A DNA stretch of 64,000 nt. Origin: Enoplosus armatus (Eukaryota > Chordata > Actinopteri > Centrarchiformes > Enoplosidae). Below are positions 12,745 through 23,648 of the stretch, in pieces. The position numbers and the translations under genes were made by a program. The DNA is taken from positions 1,614,116 through 1,678,115 of the forward strand of contig NC_092194.1 of NCBI RefSeq assembly GCF_043641665.1, written 5' to 3'. Position 1 is the stretch's first letter; each line of letters opens with the position of its first letter. The notes beneath the pieces were generated by a model, which had not been told where the DNA came from, did not search any database, and saw nothing but the letters and a program-made list of their open reading frames with translations.

Positions 12745-14110
12745 CGAGCGCACAGGGCCATGTCTGGTTCACAGAGGACATTACCATAAGTACCATTACT
12801 GTCAGAAAGCATGAGATCAGTTTCAGTGAAATATACTGCTGCCGCCGCTACAGCTTCTGCCTTGACTTACAACGCCCCTGCCCTAATACTGACATTTCTA
12901 GCACCGACACCCACAATGCCGTTTGCTAGCAGAAGTAATGTGGCCAATATGTTGCATGCCAAGGCATGTTGTCAATTCAGTCACAACCAATAGACAGAAT
13001 GAAGAGGATCAACGCCGGGACTCGATGCCGTTCTGCTGTACACGAAGAAAAAAAAAAAAAAAAAAGCAACTTTCTTTTCCCACATACGTTGTCCTCAGTT
13101 CAACTGTATTGATATTCCAGCACATCACCCACACTTTACTTCATTCATCTCATACCCCTCCCCTTAGAAGCAAAACACCAAATAATCCCACTGCAAGCGG
13201 ATAGCACGTTTACAGTGTATGCAATTTATGTAGTGTTTTGTGAGCAAAATACCACATAAGTGCAGTACAGGCTAATGGGAACCAAATGTCAGCGCGTGCG
13301 CGCGGCCGGCCGGCCGAGGCATCCAAATACTGGCTCGCTCTGCCGTCTCTCTCTTCCCCACTCGGCTGCGGATAAAATAACAGAAACACCTCGAGGTAGT
13401 CGCTACGGCGAAACACTGCAGAGTGTTTAACAGCTTTCTCCTACATATAAACCTGCAAGAGTCCAGGATTACGTTTCTGGAGTTTTCAGGCCTTGTGTAG
13501 GTGTATATATATATATATATGCATGTTTGTGCAGATGTAGATCACATGGAGACTGTGATTTCCTACAGTAAGAGGAAGAGGTATTTTGTGGTGATGGCTT
13601 TGGGGGGGGGGGGGGGGGGGTATCTGTCAATTTAACAAAAAGGATAAAGCTCCCGGAAAAACCCGCAACAGAGGACAAAAATGACACAGACGCCTATAAA
13701 CGCTTACAATTCTATGGTCACAGCCAGTCGACACATATGCCGCGGACGCAGCTCAAGGTTGAACAAAAACACGGTTCCGACAAACGTAAGGAACAAGGCT
13801 GCAGTAACAGTCTGTTTACACGTAAAAGTGATTCACTTTACATCCTTGGGTGCCTTTGTGAATCACTGGAATTATTAATAATTCGATGTTTTTACAAATA
13901 CGTCTGAGATAGTGAGTGAAAGCCCCACATCGGCACTTTCAACTGGCACCCTCGGCCCGCCCTCGACCCACACACGCTGTGCGGCAAAAACCAAGCTCGG
14001 TGTAGTCGCCGATGAACAGACAAGGGTCTCTTTGGGGAGGACAACACAAGTCAACCTTGGATCAGATGCGTACGGGTAGCTGCAGAGGACCCAGCAGATT
14101 GCGCTCTACT
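12745..14110. other. Unassigned sequence
   Basis: Contains poly-A (13048-13065), a short (TA)n tract (13504-13520), a 19-base poly-G (13602-13620), and an alternating CG/GGCC patch near 13290-13316. No gene or repeat family is recognised. Confidence 0.55.
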
Positions 14111-14543
14111 ACTGGAACTTTCTACTACTGGTTTCAGAGTGGACACAGAGGCAGAATCGGAAAAAATACTCAATTGTTTGACGTCACGACCAGAGAGGCG
14201 GTCAACTCGGTGGAGTGGGCGGATTCGGCTGCACCCCCCCCCCCCCCCCCCAGCTACCCACAGGTGGAGACTAGAAATCCAATAGTTTGTAGCTCTTCCT
14301 CGCCTCCGACTACGCCACTACGACGGCCCTGGTTCCCGGGGGGGGAACAACAGAACAGGAGAGCGCCGCTGCCTGGGCCGAGTTTCTGATTGGCTGTGGA
14401 GGACTGTACAGCCAATCAGACTTCAGATCGTGGACTGAGCGCGGCGGGACAGGCACAGCGGCACTGTAACACTCGCACTTGAACGCCCGTCCTGTGAAGG
14501 CGTAGCCGCCTCTGTGTCCACTCTGAAACCTTTCAAGTTCCAG
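14111..14543. repeat. Inverted repeat with 23-bp perfect arms and a nested CCAAT palindrome
   Basis: Positions 14130-14152 are the exact reverse complement of 14508-14530. Pairing resumes outward, 14112-14120 with 14535-14543, with a few extra bases in the left arm. Nested inside, 14385-14397 (TCTGATTGGCTGT) pairs perfectly with 14408-14420 across a 10-base loop and carries two inverted CCAAT boxes. An 18-base poly-C (14234-14251) lies in the spacer. The arms do not extend to a recognised transposon terminus and no target duplication was found. It may be a decayed foldback element or a local inverted duplication. Confidence 0.85.
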
Positions 14544-14580
14544 CCACAACAGTGCCAAGCTGTGACTGCGAGCGTGTGAG

Positions 14581-14663
14581 TGTGTGTGTGTGTGTGTGTG
14601 AGACAGAGTGTAACCCACTCAACAGTCACAATGACTAACACACACACATACACACACACACAC
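14581..14663. repeat. (TG)n and (CA)n arrays in opposite orientation
   Basis: (TG)10 at 14581-14600 is followed by a (CA) array at 14639-14663 with one interruption. Confidence 0.95.
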
Positions 14664-14759
14664 GAAGCGACACCGTGCCCATGCTTTGACAATACAGCTT
14701 TCTACAGTCTATGCCAACACAACACATTGAAGTGAAAATGAACTGAGTAAGCACAATAA

Positions 14760-14802
14760 TGTGTGTATGTGTGTGTGTGTGTGTGTGTGGGGGGGGGGGG
14801 GG
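14760..14802. repeat. (TG)n followed by a 14-base poly-G
   Basis: A TG array with one TATG interruption runs directly into G at 14789-14802. Confidence 0.96.
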
Positions 14803-14930
14803 CATGAGTGTGTAACTCAGAGAGAGGGGGGAAAGTGTATGTGTGAGAAAGAGATGCAGAAAGAGAGATAGCAGACTGGCAAAGTATGAAGAGAGACAGA
14901 GTGAGAAAAACTGGGAGAATCAATAACGTG

Positions 14931-14932
<2 letters not shown>

Positions 14933-14973
<41 letters not shown>

Positions 14974-14979
14974 GTGTGT
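14933..14979. repeat. (TG)n array, about 46 bases
   Basis: Nearly pure TG repeat with one CG step near 14969. Confidence 0.97.
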
Positions 14980-15065
14980 CACAGAATAAGGATGCCAAAC
15001 AGGATTAGTGGGATAACAAAAGGTGATGGGCACACGCTGCAACTAGCAGCCCAATACCAAAAATG

Positions 15066-15067
<2 letters not shown>

Positions 15068-15115
<48 letters not shown>
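15068..15115. repeat. (CA)24 array
   Basis: Pure CA dinucleotides for 48 bases. It is complementary in sequence to the TG array about 90 bases upstream. Confidence 0.97.
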
Positions 15116-15116
<1 letters not shown>

Positions 15117-15240
15117 TCAAGCCATGTGTTTGGCAGACCCTGCTGCCAGCACCTCTGGATCTGCTCTTTGTAAACTTTTTCGTGTTTTCAACAGTACAAT
15201 TTGGCTGTGGTTCAGACCGAACACTGCTTTTCAGCGCTGA

Positions 15241-15244
<4 letters not shown>

Positions 15245-15272
<28 letters not shown>

Positions 15273-15315
15273 AGTGTGTGTGTGTGAGTGTGTGTGTGTG
15301 TGAGTGTGTGTGTGC
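15245..15315. repeat. Interrupted (TG)n array
   Basis: TG repeat broken at regular points by GAG, giving a higher-order TGTGTGTGAG-like unit near 15270-15310. Confidence 0.96.
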
Positions 15316-15985
15316 GAGACAACACTTTTTGGCGTTGCCTGGCTCGACTCTGTTATAGTCATTGCTGGCGACATTCTAACAGAAGTAAAAGTGTGTCTCG
15401 CTACACGTTTATTTGGTGGGTCCTTCCTGCTTTGGACACTAATAATTAGACCGGATCACCATCTTCGTTTTCATTTCATTTCGTTCAGTTTGAAGCCGTG
15501 TTTGTGTTCACAGTTTGTGGCTGGGGGGGGGACCCATTTTTAATACGAGCCAGTGGGTCATCGACTGCTCCCAAAAAGCAGGCAATCTCACCCCATAACA
15601 TTGATCAATTCTGTCGAAAAGGTCGCAAATACAGCCAGGAAAGGGTTAACTAATGTACATTCTGTTTATTAAGAAAGAAAGAAAGAAAATCTAAGTCCAA
15701 CTTTGGTTGTTAGACGGACCATCTCAAAAGCTCTGAAAGGCCCACTACGATGCAACTATGATGACGAACTGAATCACTGCACCGCGCTAAAACCACGGAC
15801 GGGCGATTAGTCCGCAACGACGCGCAGGGTCGACTCGCGGCCGGAATGCGCACCGCCTACCACGTGAGGTCTGAGAGGTGCAACCGAGCACTGTAAGCTT
15901 GAGGTCTAACCTTGAACATTTATATACAATATTCCACTTCAGTACGCTGACTTTCATGCACTGGGGATAACATTTACTGCGACCA
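15316..15985. other. Unassigned sequence
   Basis: Holds a short (GAAA)n tract near 15671-15688 and nothing else recognisable. Confidence 0.55.
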
Positions 15986-15990
15986 TAGCT

Positions 15991-16550
15991 TGTCACAGTT
16001 GGCTTCCAAGTCCCCTCCTTGAAGCCTCGCACCCTCTCCATCGGTGCTCCATCCATCCAGCCGCTGCTCGCTTCTCCCAGGCCATGTGCTTTCCTCCTGC
16101 TCCCCAGACCCGCCTTCCTCGACGCCAGTCCACCAGATGCCCTCAGACTTTTCCACCAATGCTTCCTCGTTCACCAACACACCTTTTCTCACTTCCCCTA
16201 TATCAGCCCTGCAGTCTCCTGCACCTTATTCCCCAATCACCCTTCACCACATATACTGGTCCACGTCCTTCGTTCCTTCGCCAGTTCGTTGTGTGTCGCG
16301 TTGCTTGTCCTGGCTCCCTGTTTCCGCCTGCGTTACCAGTGTTTTTGGACCTTACTTTTTGGACTTTGCCTGTTTATTGGACTTTTGACTTGATTTGTGT
16401 GCCTGTTTGGACTGCCTTCTCTGCCTCACCATCCTGTAAGCCTTTGCCTTCGTAATAAAAGTACATGTGCTGCATCCGTTCTGCCTCAGTGGCCTGCGTT
16501 TGGGTCCTATTCCCAGTGTGTCTCGCTACCCCGCCTGCACACCTTTGACA
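15991..16550 (+). mobile_element. Solo LTR (Ty3/Gypsy-like), with 5-bp target duplication
   Basis: The element begins TGTCACAG and ends TTTGACA. It is flanked on both sides by the identical pentamer TAGCT (15986-15990 and 16551-16555). It is 560 bp long and pyrimidine-rich. It has a possible TATA-like CCTATATCAG at about 16197 and a polyadenylation signal AATAAA at 16454-16459, followed by a GCGTTTGGGTCC phrase typical, from memory, of teleost Gypsy-type LTR ends. TG/CA termini plus a 5-bp duplication are the expected products of retroelement integration, and no internal region or second LTR lies nearby, so recombination to a solo LTR is inferred. Overlapping open frames across it are by-products of its C/T-rich composition. 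The family name is uncertain. Confidence 0.85.
16454..16459 (+). terminator. LTR polyadenylation signal
   Basis: AATAAA inside the solo LTR, at the place expected for the R region. Confidence 0.6.
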
Positions 16551-16655
16551 TAGCTATGGTCCTCCGTTAATCGTCGTCTGTTTGCTTTTACCGCAACATG
16601 CGTAGATATTGTAGAAAGACTATTATCAATGGTCTGTCTGGCAATAGCAAGTAAG

Positions 16656-16745
16656 TGAGTAAAGTTTATTTACGGTGCACATTTAAACGCTGACCAAAGT
16701 GTTGTACAGAAGGACATTAAATACACACAAAGAGAAACCAGTGGG
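16656..16745 (+). mobile_element. Teleost dispersed repeat fragment
   Basis: Starts GTAAAGTTTATTTA and continues with a GACCAAAGTGTTGTACAG phrase, a layout I know from widespread teleost interspersed repeats. The class is not assigned from sequence alone, and the downstream boundary is uncertain. Confidence 0.5.
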
Positions 16746-17689
16746 CCAAGTAGGATAGGGTTTGACTTCACTGTAAAGTTTACTATGTACCTTGCTTAAA
16801 GCTTTGGTCCCCAAACAGAAGCTTTTCTCTCCAGTGCTGTGGTAAAGAGGCCGGTTTTCAGGTTTCCAGTACTTCAGCTCTGATGGACCTAGCCACGAGC
16901 GACTACTAAAGGTCAGCTTTTGACATTATAAAATTTAATTGTGTCCTCGAGCGTCCGAGCAATTATGGCACTTAAGCGAAAATGATCCCGGGGTGTACAA
17001 GTCAAGAAGGTGCAGCGCTGTTTCAATTGTGTTGACCAATCCCCGATAAAGATGTACGGGCACTGCATAATGATCCTCTCCAGTTTGGTTTTCAGCTTTA
17101 TTCATCATGAAAGCTCTTTGTCCTGTCGCCTCTGCATAATACAAGGCTGGATCTCCACCTAGCAGCTCCCAGAGGACTGGCTCCTGCTTCGTGGGCTTTC
17201 TAGTTTTCCTTTAGGTTTCTCTCTGATGCAGGCCGGAAGGGAGGGGGTTGGTAAAGAGATGTCACTGTCTGTGGAAAGACTGGAAATCAGGTAGATGGGA
17301 GGATTTAGGTAGGTGGCAGATGAAGATTAGAGGACATGGATGGAGATGGATGATGGATGATGGTAGAGGCAGAAATACCAGTAGGTTAAGACAGGTGAAC
17401 CGTGATGGGGGTAAAGTGGGCCCATAGGTTGAAGGCAGAGCTGTAGACTTCAGACTCGTGAAAGTGAAGCCTTGCAACCCCACCCGAACTTCATTTTTTC
17501 AGACTCATTTTTTTTGCCATTATCCCAACAGCAAGTGAGACCAACAGTTTGCTAAAAAAACGACTTCAGGCCCGACTTGGACAAGGAACGGTCTAACGTT
17601 GTGAAAATTGTCAGTTGCTGGATGTATGTTTCAAGAGTAAGTAAGTAAGATGAGAAGATCGATATCAGTTGTTGCATGTCTGTGTGTTA
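16746..17689. other. Unassigned sequence, probably partly old repeat
   Basis: No domain is found in the small minus-strand frame 16935-17144 or in the others. A degenerate GATGGATGATGG tract lies near 17340-17365. Confidence 0.45.
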
Positions 17690-17910
17690 CGTACAGAGCT
17701 GGAGTCAGGATGTGGTTAGCCTAGTTTAGCATGAGGCAGAGGGGGGTGCATACCAATACCAAAGCTCGCTAATTAACATGCTGTATCTCATTTGTTTAGT
17801 CCATACTAAAGCACAAGCATAAAAAAAATGTATAGTACAGTTACATGCTGGAACTATTTCTTGACTATCAACAGTTTATCCATCCGCCCAGCACTTCTGG
17901 GAAATCGTAG
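17690..17910 (+). mobile_element. Teleost dispersed repeat, plus orientation
   Basis: GGTTAGCCTAGTTTAGCATG, then AAAGCTCGCTAATTAACATG, then TATCTCATTTGTTTAG, then ACTATTTCTTGAC, in the order of a common teleost non-autonomous repeat remembered from other genomes. The core 17761-17802 aligns with the reverse complement of 10820-10862 in this window, which independently shows that it is repeated. Confidence 0.7.
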
Positions 17911-18285
17911 ACTAAGTTCGGAAGTATGTATCGGATAAAGACTCAACCGCAGACTAGAAGATGCGGGTCTGGTTTTGTCAAAGGAGGGGAAGCCCGGCCG
18001 CAGCTATGGCGGAACGATAAAGGCAGCAAGGCGGACAACCAAGCACGTCAAACACAGCACATCCCAAAACGTAATTCAAAAAGCCCCCTGACCGTACAGA
18101 CATTTACTCCGAAAATTACAACTTCTTCTTGAAATACATCGCCGACAGAAAAGGGGTGATATAGTTGCAACGTAGTCGGAGAGGTTTCAAAGCGTTCTGG
18201 CTTCACCGTTCAGGGATTAGACGAGTTGCTGCTTTGGGGGAGACAAGGGAAGGGATGGATAGAAGTAGGCAGAATTAGAAAAAAG

Positions 18286-18492
18286 ACGGAGATAAGGGTA
18301 GGCTGGAAGACAGTCGCAGATAAGTAGAAGTAGATAAATAGATGCGATATGAATGGGTTGGCATACAGAACGTAGGTGAAGAGAGACAGAGAGAGATTGG
18401 AGGTTGACAGGCCTGAGGTGGAGTAGGTGGAGACAGTTGGTTGAGATAAGCAGAGATAAGAGGGGGTGGGCGGAGGTATGCAGAGATAAAGT
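18286..18492 (+). promoter_or_regulatory. Cluster of six same-strand GATA motifs
   Basis: GATAAG or GATAAA occurs at 18291, 18319, 18333, 18445, 18455 and 18485, all on the plus strand within about 200 bases of purine-rich DNA. This could be a GATA-factor binding cluster or the relic of a degenerate GATA-type minisatellite. Composition alone does not separate the two. Confidence 0.35.
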
Positions 18493-18601
18493 GGATGCAG
18501 ATGTGGAAGGGAATGAGGTGTGATGAATGGGAGAGCGAGTATATTGAGTGTAAGGCAGAGTGACAGGGACGGGAGACGGGGAGTGAGAGACCTTCACAGG
18601 C

Positions 18602-18625
18602 AGAGAGAGAGAGAGAGAGAGAGAA
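18602..18625. repeat. (GA)n microsatellite
   Basis: About 12 GA units ending a 400-base purine-rich stretch. Confidence 0.95.
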
Positions 18626-18887
18626 AGTCCAGTCACAGCCGAGCCACTAATAACCCTCTCTCCATAACCCAACTCTGCCCTTCCATGTTAACATACTGTG
18701 AACTGAGCACAAGTGACAAAATCAATCCATCACGGCCGCCCGCCGACCGGCGCAGAAAGGGACAGAGGAGCTAACAGAAATTGATGACATCCCCGCTCGA
18801 ATTTTACACCGTTTCGGCCACGGCGGCGATTGAAACAGACAGAGATTTATAGTCCAGCCGGGGACCGCGGCTATCCTTGATTGCCTC

Positions 18888-18972
18888 TTTTTTTTTTTTT
18901 TTTCTTCTTCTTTTTCTTTTCCACTCCCTTCTTTCGAAAGCCACGAAGGCCCCCTTTTTTTTTTTTTTTTTT
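18888..18972. repeat. Two poly-T tracts
   Basis: T runs at 18888-18903 and 18955-18972 flank a short pyrimidine-rich linker. Confidence 0.95.
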
Positions 18973-19042
18973 GCATATTTATTCCCAAGCTCATCAAGAG
19001 TGAGCAGACGCATCAGAGTGACAATCTTATTTCACCTTTGTG

Positions 19043-19080
19043 GGAGGAGGAGGAGGTGGTGGTGGTGGTGGTGGTGATGG
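19043..19080. repeat. (GGA)n-(GGT)n microsatellite
   Basis: GGA triplets change to GGT triplets within one tract. Confidence 0.95.
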
Positions 19081-21414
19081 AAGCAGAGCTGGCCGCCCTG
19101 CTGTCTGTCCCCTCTTTGACTTCAGTTACACTTCTCTGCATTTGAAATCACAGTATGCACCTGACCGCTTCCACACCAGGTTTTAAGACTAGGCAACGCG
19201 CGGGACCGCTGGAGCTCTGGAGGAGCCGCCGCAAAAAAAAAAAAGCCCGCCGGAACGCCAGCTGTCCCGTAAACATGGACGCCAACCAGCTGCGGGTTTC
19301 AATGCAGCGACATTTGAGCTGAAAACGACTTCAGATGAAGATCCGACTCTTTACATATCACACAGTGATATGAGTTTGTCCGCCGACTGTCAGCAGCGTC
19401 CAACCTGGACTGGAACAGACCCGGTCCGACTTGGTGCGAACCAGGGGTCTCGCCCGCCAAATCATGGTCCAAATCGCAGGTACAGTCCTAACGTGTGTCC
19501 CCCCTGCCTATAAAGCAATGGCCCTTGGGTCATGTCTTAACGGCTAAGGGTAAAGATGCAGAATATTTGGCGTCTGGTGTGGGGACAGGGATTCGGCGTC
19601 ACTTCTGAGCGAGTGCTGTCAGGGGGGGTCTTTTAAAACTGTATTCTGCAGATGAACCCCTTGACTAACGTGCGCTGTGATTATGAGGTGAGCCGGCCAT
19701 TTTTACCGAGAAGATGCCGGCTCTGGACTCGTTGGCTCATATACATACGTTCATTTACGTACACCGATGCACCGTTGAAGACAGTCCTTATGACGGGAGA
19801 AGAATGTCCTCTCCCCATCTTTGTCAAAGTCATTAAGAAAGACATGTATTACTGTGTTAGTTACGAAGGGGAACAATGAGGAATCAGGGCAGGGTCTGAG
19901 GCAACAGGTAGCCACAGGGGCCGGGCCCACTGTGTTGTTTTGTGGACACTTTTGGAACATTATGGACCGCACAGACAAGCGGTTACTGTTGTTGTTGTTG
20001 TTGTGGTGGCCATTTTTTTTTTTTTTTACAAGCTTTCTTATTGTGTTAATTTTTGTTGTTTTTCCTCTTTTGGATATGTTGAGAAGCAAAAGGCATACAG
20101 CTAAGCTGCCAGTTGCCAGATTCAACTTCTCGAGGCCGCCGCTGTGACTTGTACGTGAACGTGACCGACACTTGGATGAAACACGTGCACGTCTGAAAGG
20201 GGGGGGGGCGTTCTAGGGAGCCTAGACCTCCCACTTAAAGCGTGATCGGATGATGAAAGCCACGCTGAATTGACAAGGGGAGGCATGCATTCATCCGTCT
20301 GCCTATGGCCCGCTGGAAGCTGTGGGTCCCCCCCCCCCCCCCCCCGTATTCACCGAGTGATTACAGCGACTGGCTTGTTGTTTTTGGGTTTGAGCGGCTT
20401 TTATGCTCACTGTGAAATGCAGGAAGTAACTCAGGGTAGCGGATGCTTTCAGCTGTTATGAGCGAGGCCTGCGTGAGGAACGGCCTCGTGTCACGTCGTA
20501 ATCGGCGATTGAGATCTCGTTCTTTAGCGTCTTTATTTGTGCGCTGGAAAAGGGAGAAACGATGCCTACGGCTCTTTATTGTGTTCGCAAGCTGTTTTTC
20601 TGCCATTGCCGAGCTCTGTACATAATTTTGTCTATTTGTCTGTGAATGACTTTGTTGTCTGCAGCTGTCATCTTGACTAGGATGTCTGGGGCGGGTTGGG
20701 TGGGGGTGGCGGCGGCGGTGGTGTCGGGGTGGGGGTGACTCTCCCCGCTCAGTCATGCTTTGAAGGTTTTACGAGTACTTATGGAAAGTATAAATTTCAC
20801 GGGCAGCGCCGAGCTGCAACCAAACGGTGCTTGACGGCGGCGTCACTGTGACGGCCACAGCAGTTAGCCTGACAGCAAATTGATTAGAATAATTCAAATG
20901 TGATGAATAACTTTCATCATGTAACCACATAGTCCGGTGAGTGCGCCATTCGTTAGGGCCGCCGGGGTTTATGATGGGACTGTGCACTGGAGAGAGACAA
21001 CACATCAAGAATACGCATTACGCCAAACATCTTTGTCGCAAATGGAAATGGCCCCACACACTCGGCGTGACAATTGTCATGAAAAACCGGAGCTGTTAGG
21101 AATTAGAGTCCTGTCAGAGCCGTACTTTTCTCGTCTTGAATTTGTGTCCTGACATTACTGTAAATGGGGCTGACACGCAAGGCTCTTTAAACTGTGGTGT
21201 GAGGAAAGGGAAATAACAGAGAGTGATTTGCGGTAAAGTGCAGATGACTGACAGTCGAAGCGTCGCGGGGACTCAATTGTGCAACGCGACCTTGTCCAAG
21301 ATGTGAGCGGACGAGGAGGGTCAAAGGTCAAATGCATCGAAGCGACATAGAAAGGGTACGTCGCCATCGTTAATAATGCACATGAACGCTCAATTCAGCT
21401 TCAGTTGACATTGT
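19081..21414. other. Unassigned sequence
   Basis: Contains a (GTT)n tract (19986-20004), poly-T (20013-20027), an 18-base poly-C (20328-20345) and a GGC/GGT-rich patch near 20690-20735. Open frames are short or low complexity, and no exon is supported. Confidence 0.5.
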
Positions 21415-21970
21415 TTAAAGGGGACCTATTGTGCTTTTCCTTATTTTCTGTCATGTGCGTAATGTTACAATGTCGGATATTCACACTAAAACGTTGCCAA
21501 AGTTGCCAAATAATGACATAAATGTATGTAAAAGTAATCCCTGTGAGCCAAAAGCTTCAGGCTTCAGACGGCTCTGAACGCTCCGTTTCAGTTTTTTTCA
21601 ACCCGCCGGGTCTATCTATGATGTCAGAGAGGCACGGACGTCCTTATATGGTATCTCTGCTCCAGGCACAGATCAGATGTTTATGTTTATTTCAACGCTG
21701 CTTAGTAATGTTAGGTTTATGGTTTTTGGACTTCCGGAACTTGGCCGGCCAATCAGAAGAAAGTGGGCTTTTTTTGGGGGGGGGGGGGCTTAAAGAGACA
21801 GGAGCTCAAACGGCTTGTTTTAGACAGAAGGTGAACTGAGGGGGCTGCCTGAAGGGCCAGAACAAGAAAAAACAGGACTTTTTATGAACTGTGAATCATG
21901 CTAAGCTGCTCCAGTGGAATCACAAAATGAAAACATAGAGCTGGAAATGAGCAGAATAGGTCCCCTTTAA
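21415..21970. mobile_element. TTAA-flanked MITE with terminal inverted repeats
   Basis: The left end AAAGGGGACCTATT (21417-21430) is the exact reverse complement of the right end (21955-21968), and the match extends through the flanking TTTAAA. Read with TTAA target duplications (21415-21418 and 21967-21970) the element is 548 bp with 12-bp perfect inverted ends beginning AGGGGACC. A TTAA duplication fits piggyBac-type or Kolobok-type non-autonomous transposons. The interior has no transposase and holds a 13-base poly-G (21776-21788). From memory, near-identical elements are common in teleosts, so this is probably a known family. The intact ends suggest a fairly recent copy. Confidence 0.88.
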
Positions 21971-23219
21971 AAGGCCCCCGCAGTATCAATCAGTATCAAC
22001 GCAGTAACATCAAATGTTGAATACATAAAGTTGGGAAAGTGCAGGAAAGCACATAAAGCGCAAATTGGCAGAAAGCTTCTTAGCCGGCCAGCTTTGTGAC
22101 TGAACAAGATACTTAACTTAAGCGCATTTTACGCCCGCTCTCTCGGGGTGTAACGGTTCACCGATACAAATCGGAATCTGGACCCCTGGATCGGATTCTA
22201 AAGTTACAAATCGCCCCATACCGCTCTCACAACTTCTTTGGAAAAAGGAATCTCTTTTACCCAAAATGCACAATAACTACACCATCTCCGGCGAGTTAGA
22301 CCACTTTAAATCACATCTAAGGTCACGAATTCGACAGCCGACGTGAGCTCCCTCTGAATCGGAATTCCTCTGAAATTGCACAGTGACATGAACAAATCCG
22401 CTGTCCCAGCACTGGCCGCAGCCGCCCGAGTACCAACAAATGCAGAGAAATGTGGTTACCGAAGGCCACTGTCGCCCTCACTGAAGACTCCGCGTCTACA
22501 CGTGCGCACGCTTGTCCTCTCCGACAACTTATAAACTTTTAAAGTAATAATCAGTGACATTTTCGTACGAAATAAATGTCAGTGTGCGCTGCTTTTCAGT
22601 CGCTGATTGCCGGAAAACACAGCAGGGAGTCAACCTATAGCCGGTTCATGAAAGCTTTTACTATCTTCTGGTGTAAACACGCCGGTGTCTGCAAGGTCTT
22701 TTCCTGGAAAGAAAGGGGGGGGGGGGACGACTAAAGTGAACAGGAAGCAGCGGCGCGTTTAGTGTTGTCGCTGTTTTGTTTGGAAAGAAAAGAGATGGAG
22801 AGAAAGCCTCGTCGCAGCTTGTCAAAGGACACGAGAGAGTGCTTTTCCCCTCTAAATGTCTCATCCTTTATGAGTTGAACAACGGTTAGGCGTGCATTCA
22901 TCTAATATTTGACGAAACAGAAAAGATCACAGTTTACAATGTGTGTGCCGAACGTGTGGCCACTCGAGGTTGGGTGCCGCTGGCGTGAGGGAAAGGTTTA
23001 AAGTTGATTTTGTGGAATGAAGTGTCTTCCATTGGCTTGTGAACGCTCGCATCTCGCCATCTCTCCTCACGCACATTCGCGCACTCACCCCTGGTCATTT
23101 TGGGGTTTTTTTTTCCCCGACGCCACTCGAACGCAGCAGCGCGCCGCCGCCGCCTGCATCTGCATCCCGCGCAATTTGTCACCGCCGCGTCTCGCGCCAG
23201 CCATTGGCCGTTGCCAGGC
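21971..23219. other. Unassigned sequence, CpG-rich at its end
   Basis: 22145-22210 starts with GGGGTGTAACGGTTCACCGA, a phrase resembling teleost repeat termini, but no matching end was found. A 12-base poly-G lies at 22715-22726. 23110-23210 is dense in CG dinucleotides and contains a GCC-rich patch and an inverted CCAAT, but no exon follows. Confidence 0.4.
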
Positions 23220-23329
23220 AACCTGTGCGCCTAACAGACTATTTCCCATGATAAATTAGCTGGGGCTGTTACTATGCCAACAGAATTTGTTACTTAATTA
23301 AACTGATTCGGATCGCAATTGGCTGGAGG

Positions 23330-23331
<2 letters not shown>
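23220..23331. promoter_or_regulatory. Candidate conserved non-coding block
   Basis: Unique A/T-rich sequence with GATAAATTAGC and TTACTTAATTAAACTGATT, next to a large microsatellite. Contains TAATTA homeodomain cores and no reading frame. Confidence 0.28.
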
Positions 23332-23369
<38 letters not shown>

Positions 23370-23379
23370 CCGTGACACA

Positions 23380-23451
<72 letters not shown>
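23332..23451. repeat. (GA)n then (CA)n compound microsatellite
   Basis: GA units at 23332-23368 are followed after a short linker by a CA array to 23451 with a single ATA interruption. The whole tract is about 120 bases. Confidence 0.97.
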
Positions 23452-23453
<2 letters not shown>

Positions 23454-23603
23454 GGCCAAGGAAGTGAGATGAGGCAGAGAGAATGCACAGAGGAATGACT
23501 GTTATTAGATAGGCTGAGATATTGAAATGGTCAGGCTCTGCAGACGAGGGCAACAAAAGAAAGAGAGGTGGAAAAAGAAAATACAAAAAAACCAAACAAA
23601 CAA

Positions 23604-23648
23604 CCCCCCCCCCCCCCCCCCCCCCCCCCACAAAAAAAAAAAAAAAAA
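23604..23648. repeat. Poly-C (26) followed by poly-A (17)
   Basis: The longest C run in the window (23604-23629) is separated from the A run (23632-23648) by only two bases. Confidence 0.96.

Noticed and set aside
14581..15315. CRISPR-like array
   Set aside because: The repeats are dinucleotides without unique spacers of constant length; the genome is eukaryotic.
16019..16455. Three overlapping plus frames of 114-124 codons
   Set aside because: They lie inside the solo LTR and reflect its pyrimidine bias, not a gene.
18217..18672. 151-codon minus frame
   Set aside because: Complement of a purine-rich stretch ending in a GA repeat.
22141..22210. DNA transposon end (GGGGTGTAACGGTTCACC)
   Set aside because: No matching inverted end or target duplication could be found within 2 kb.
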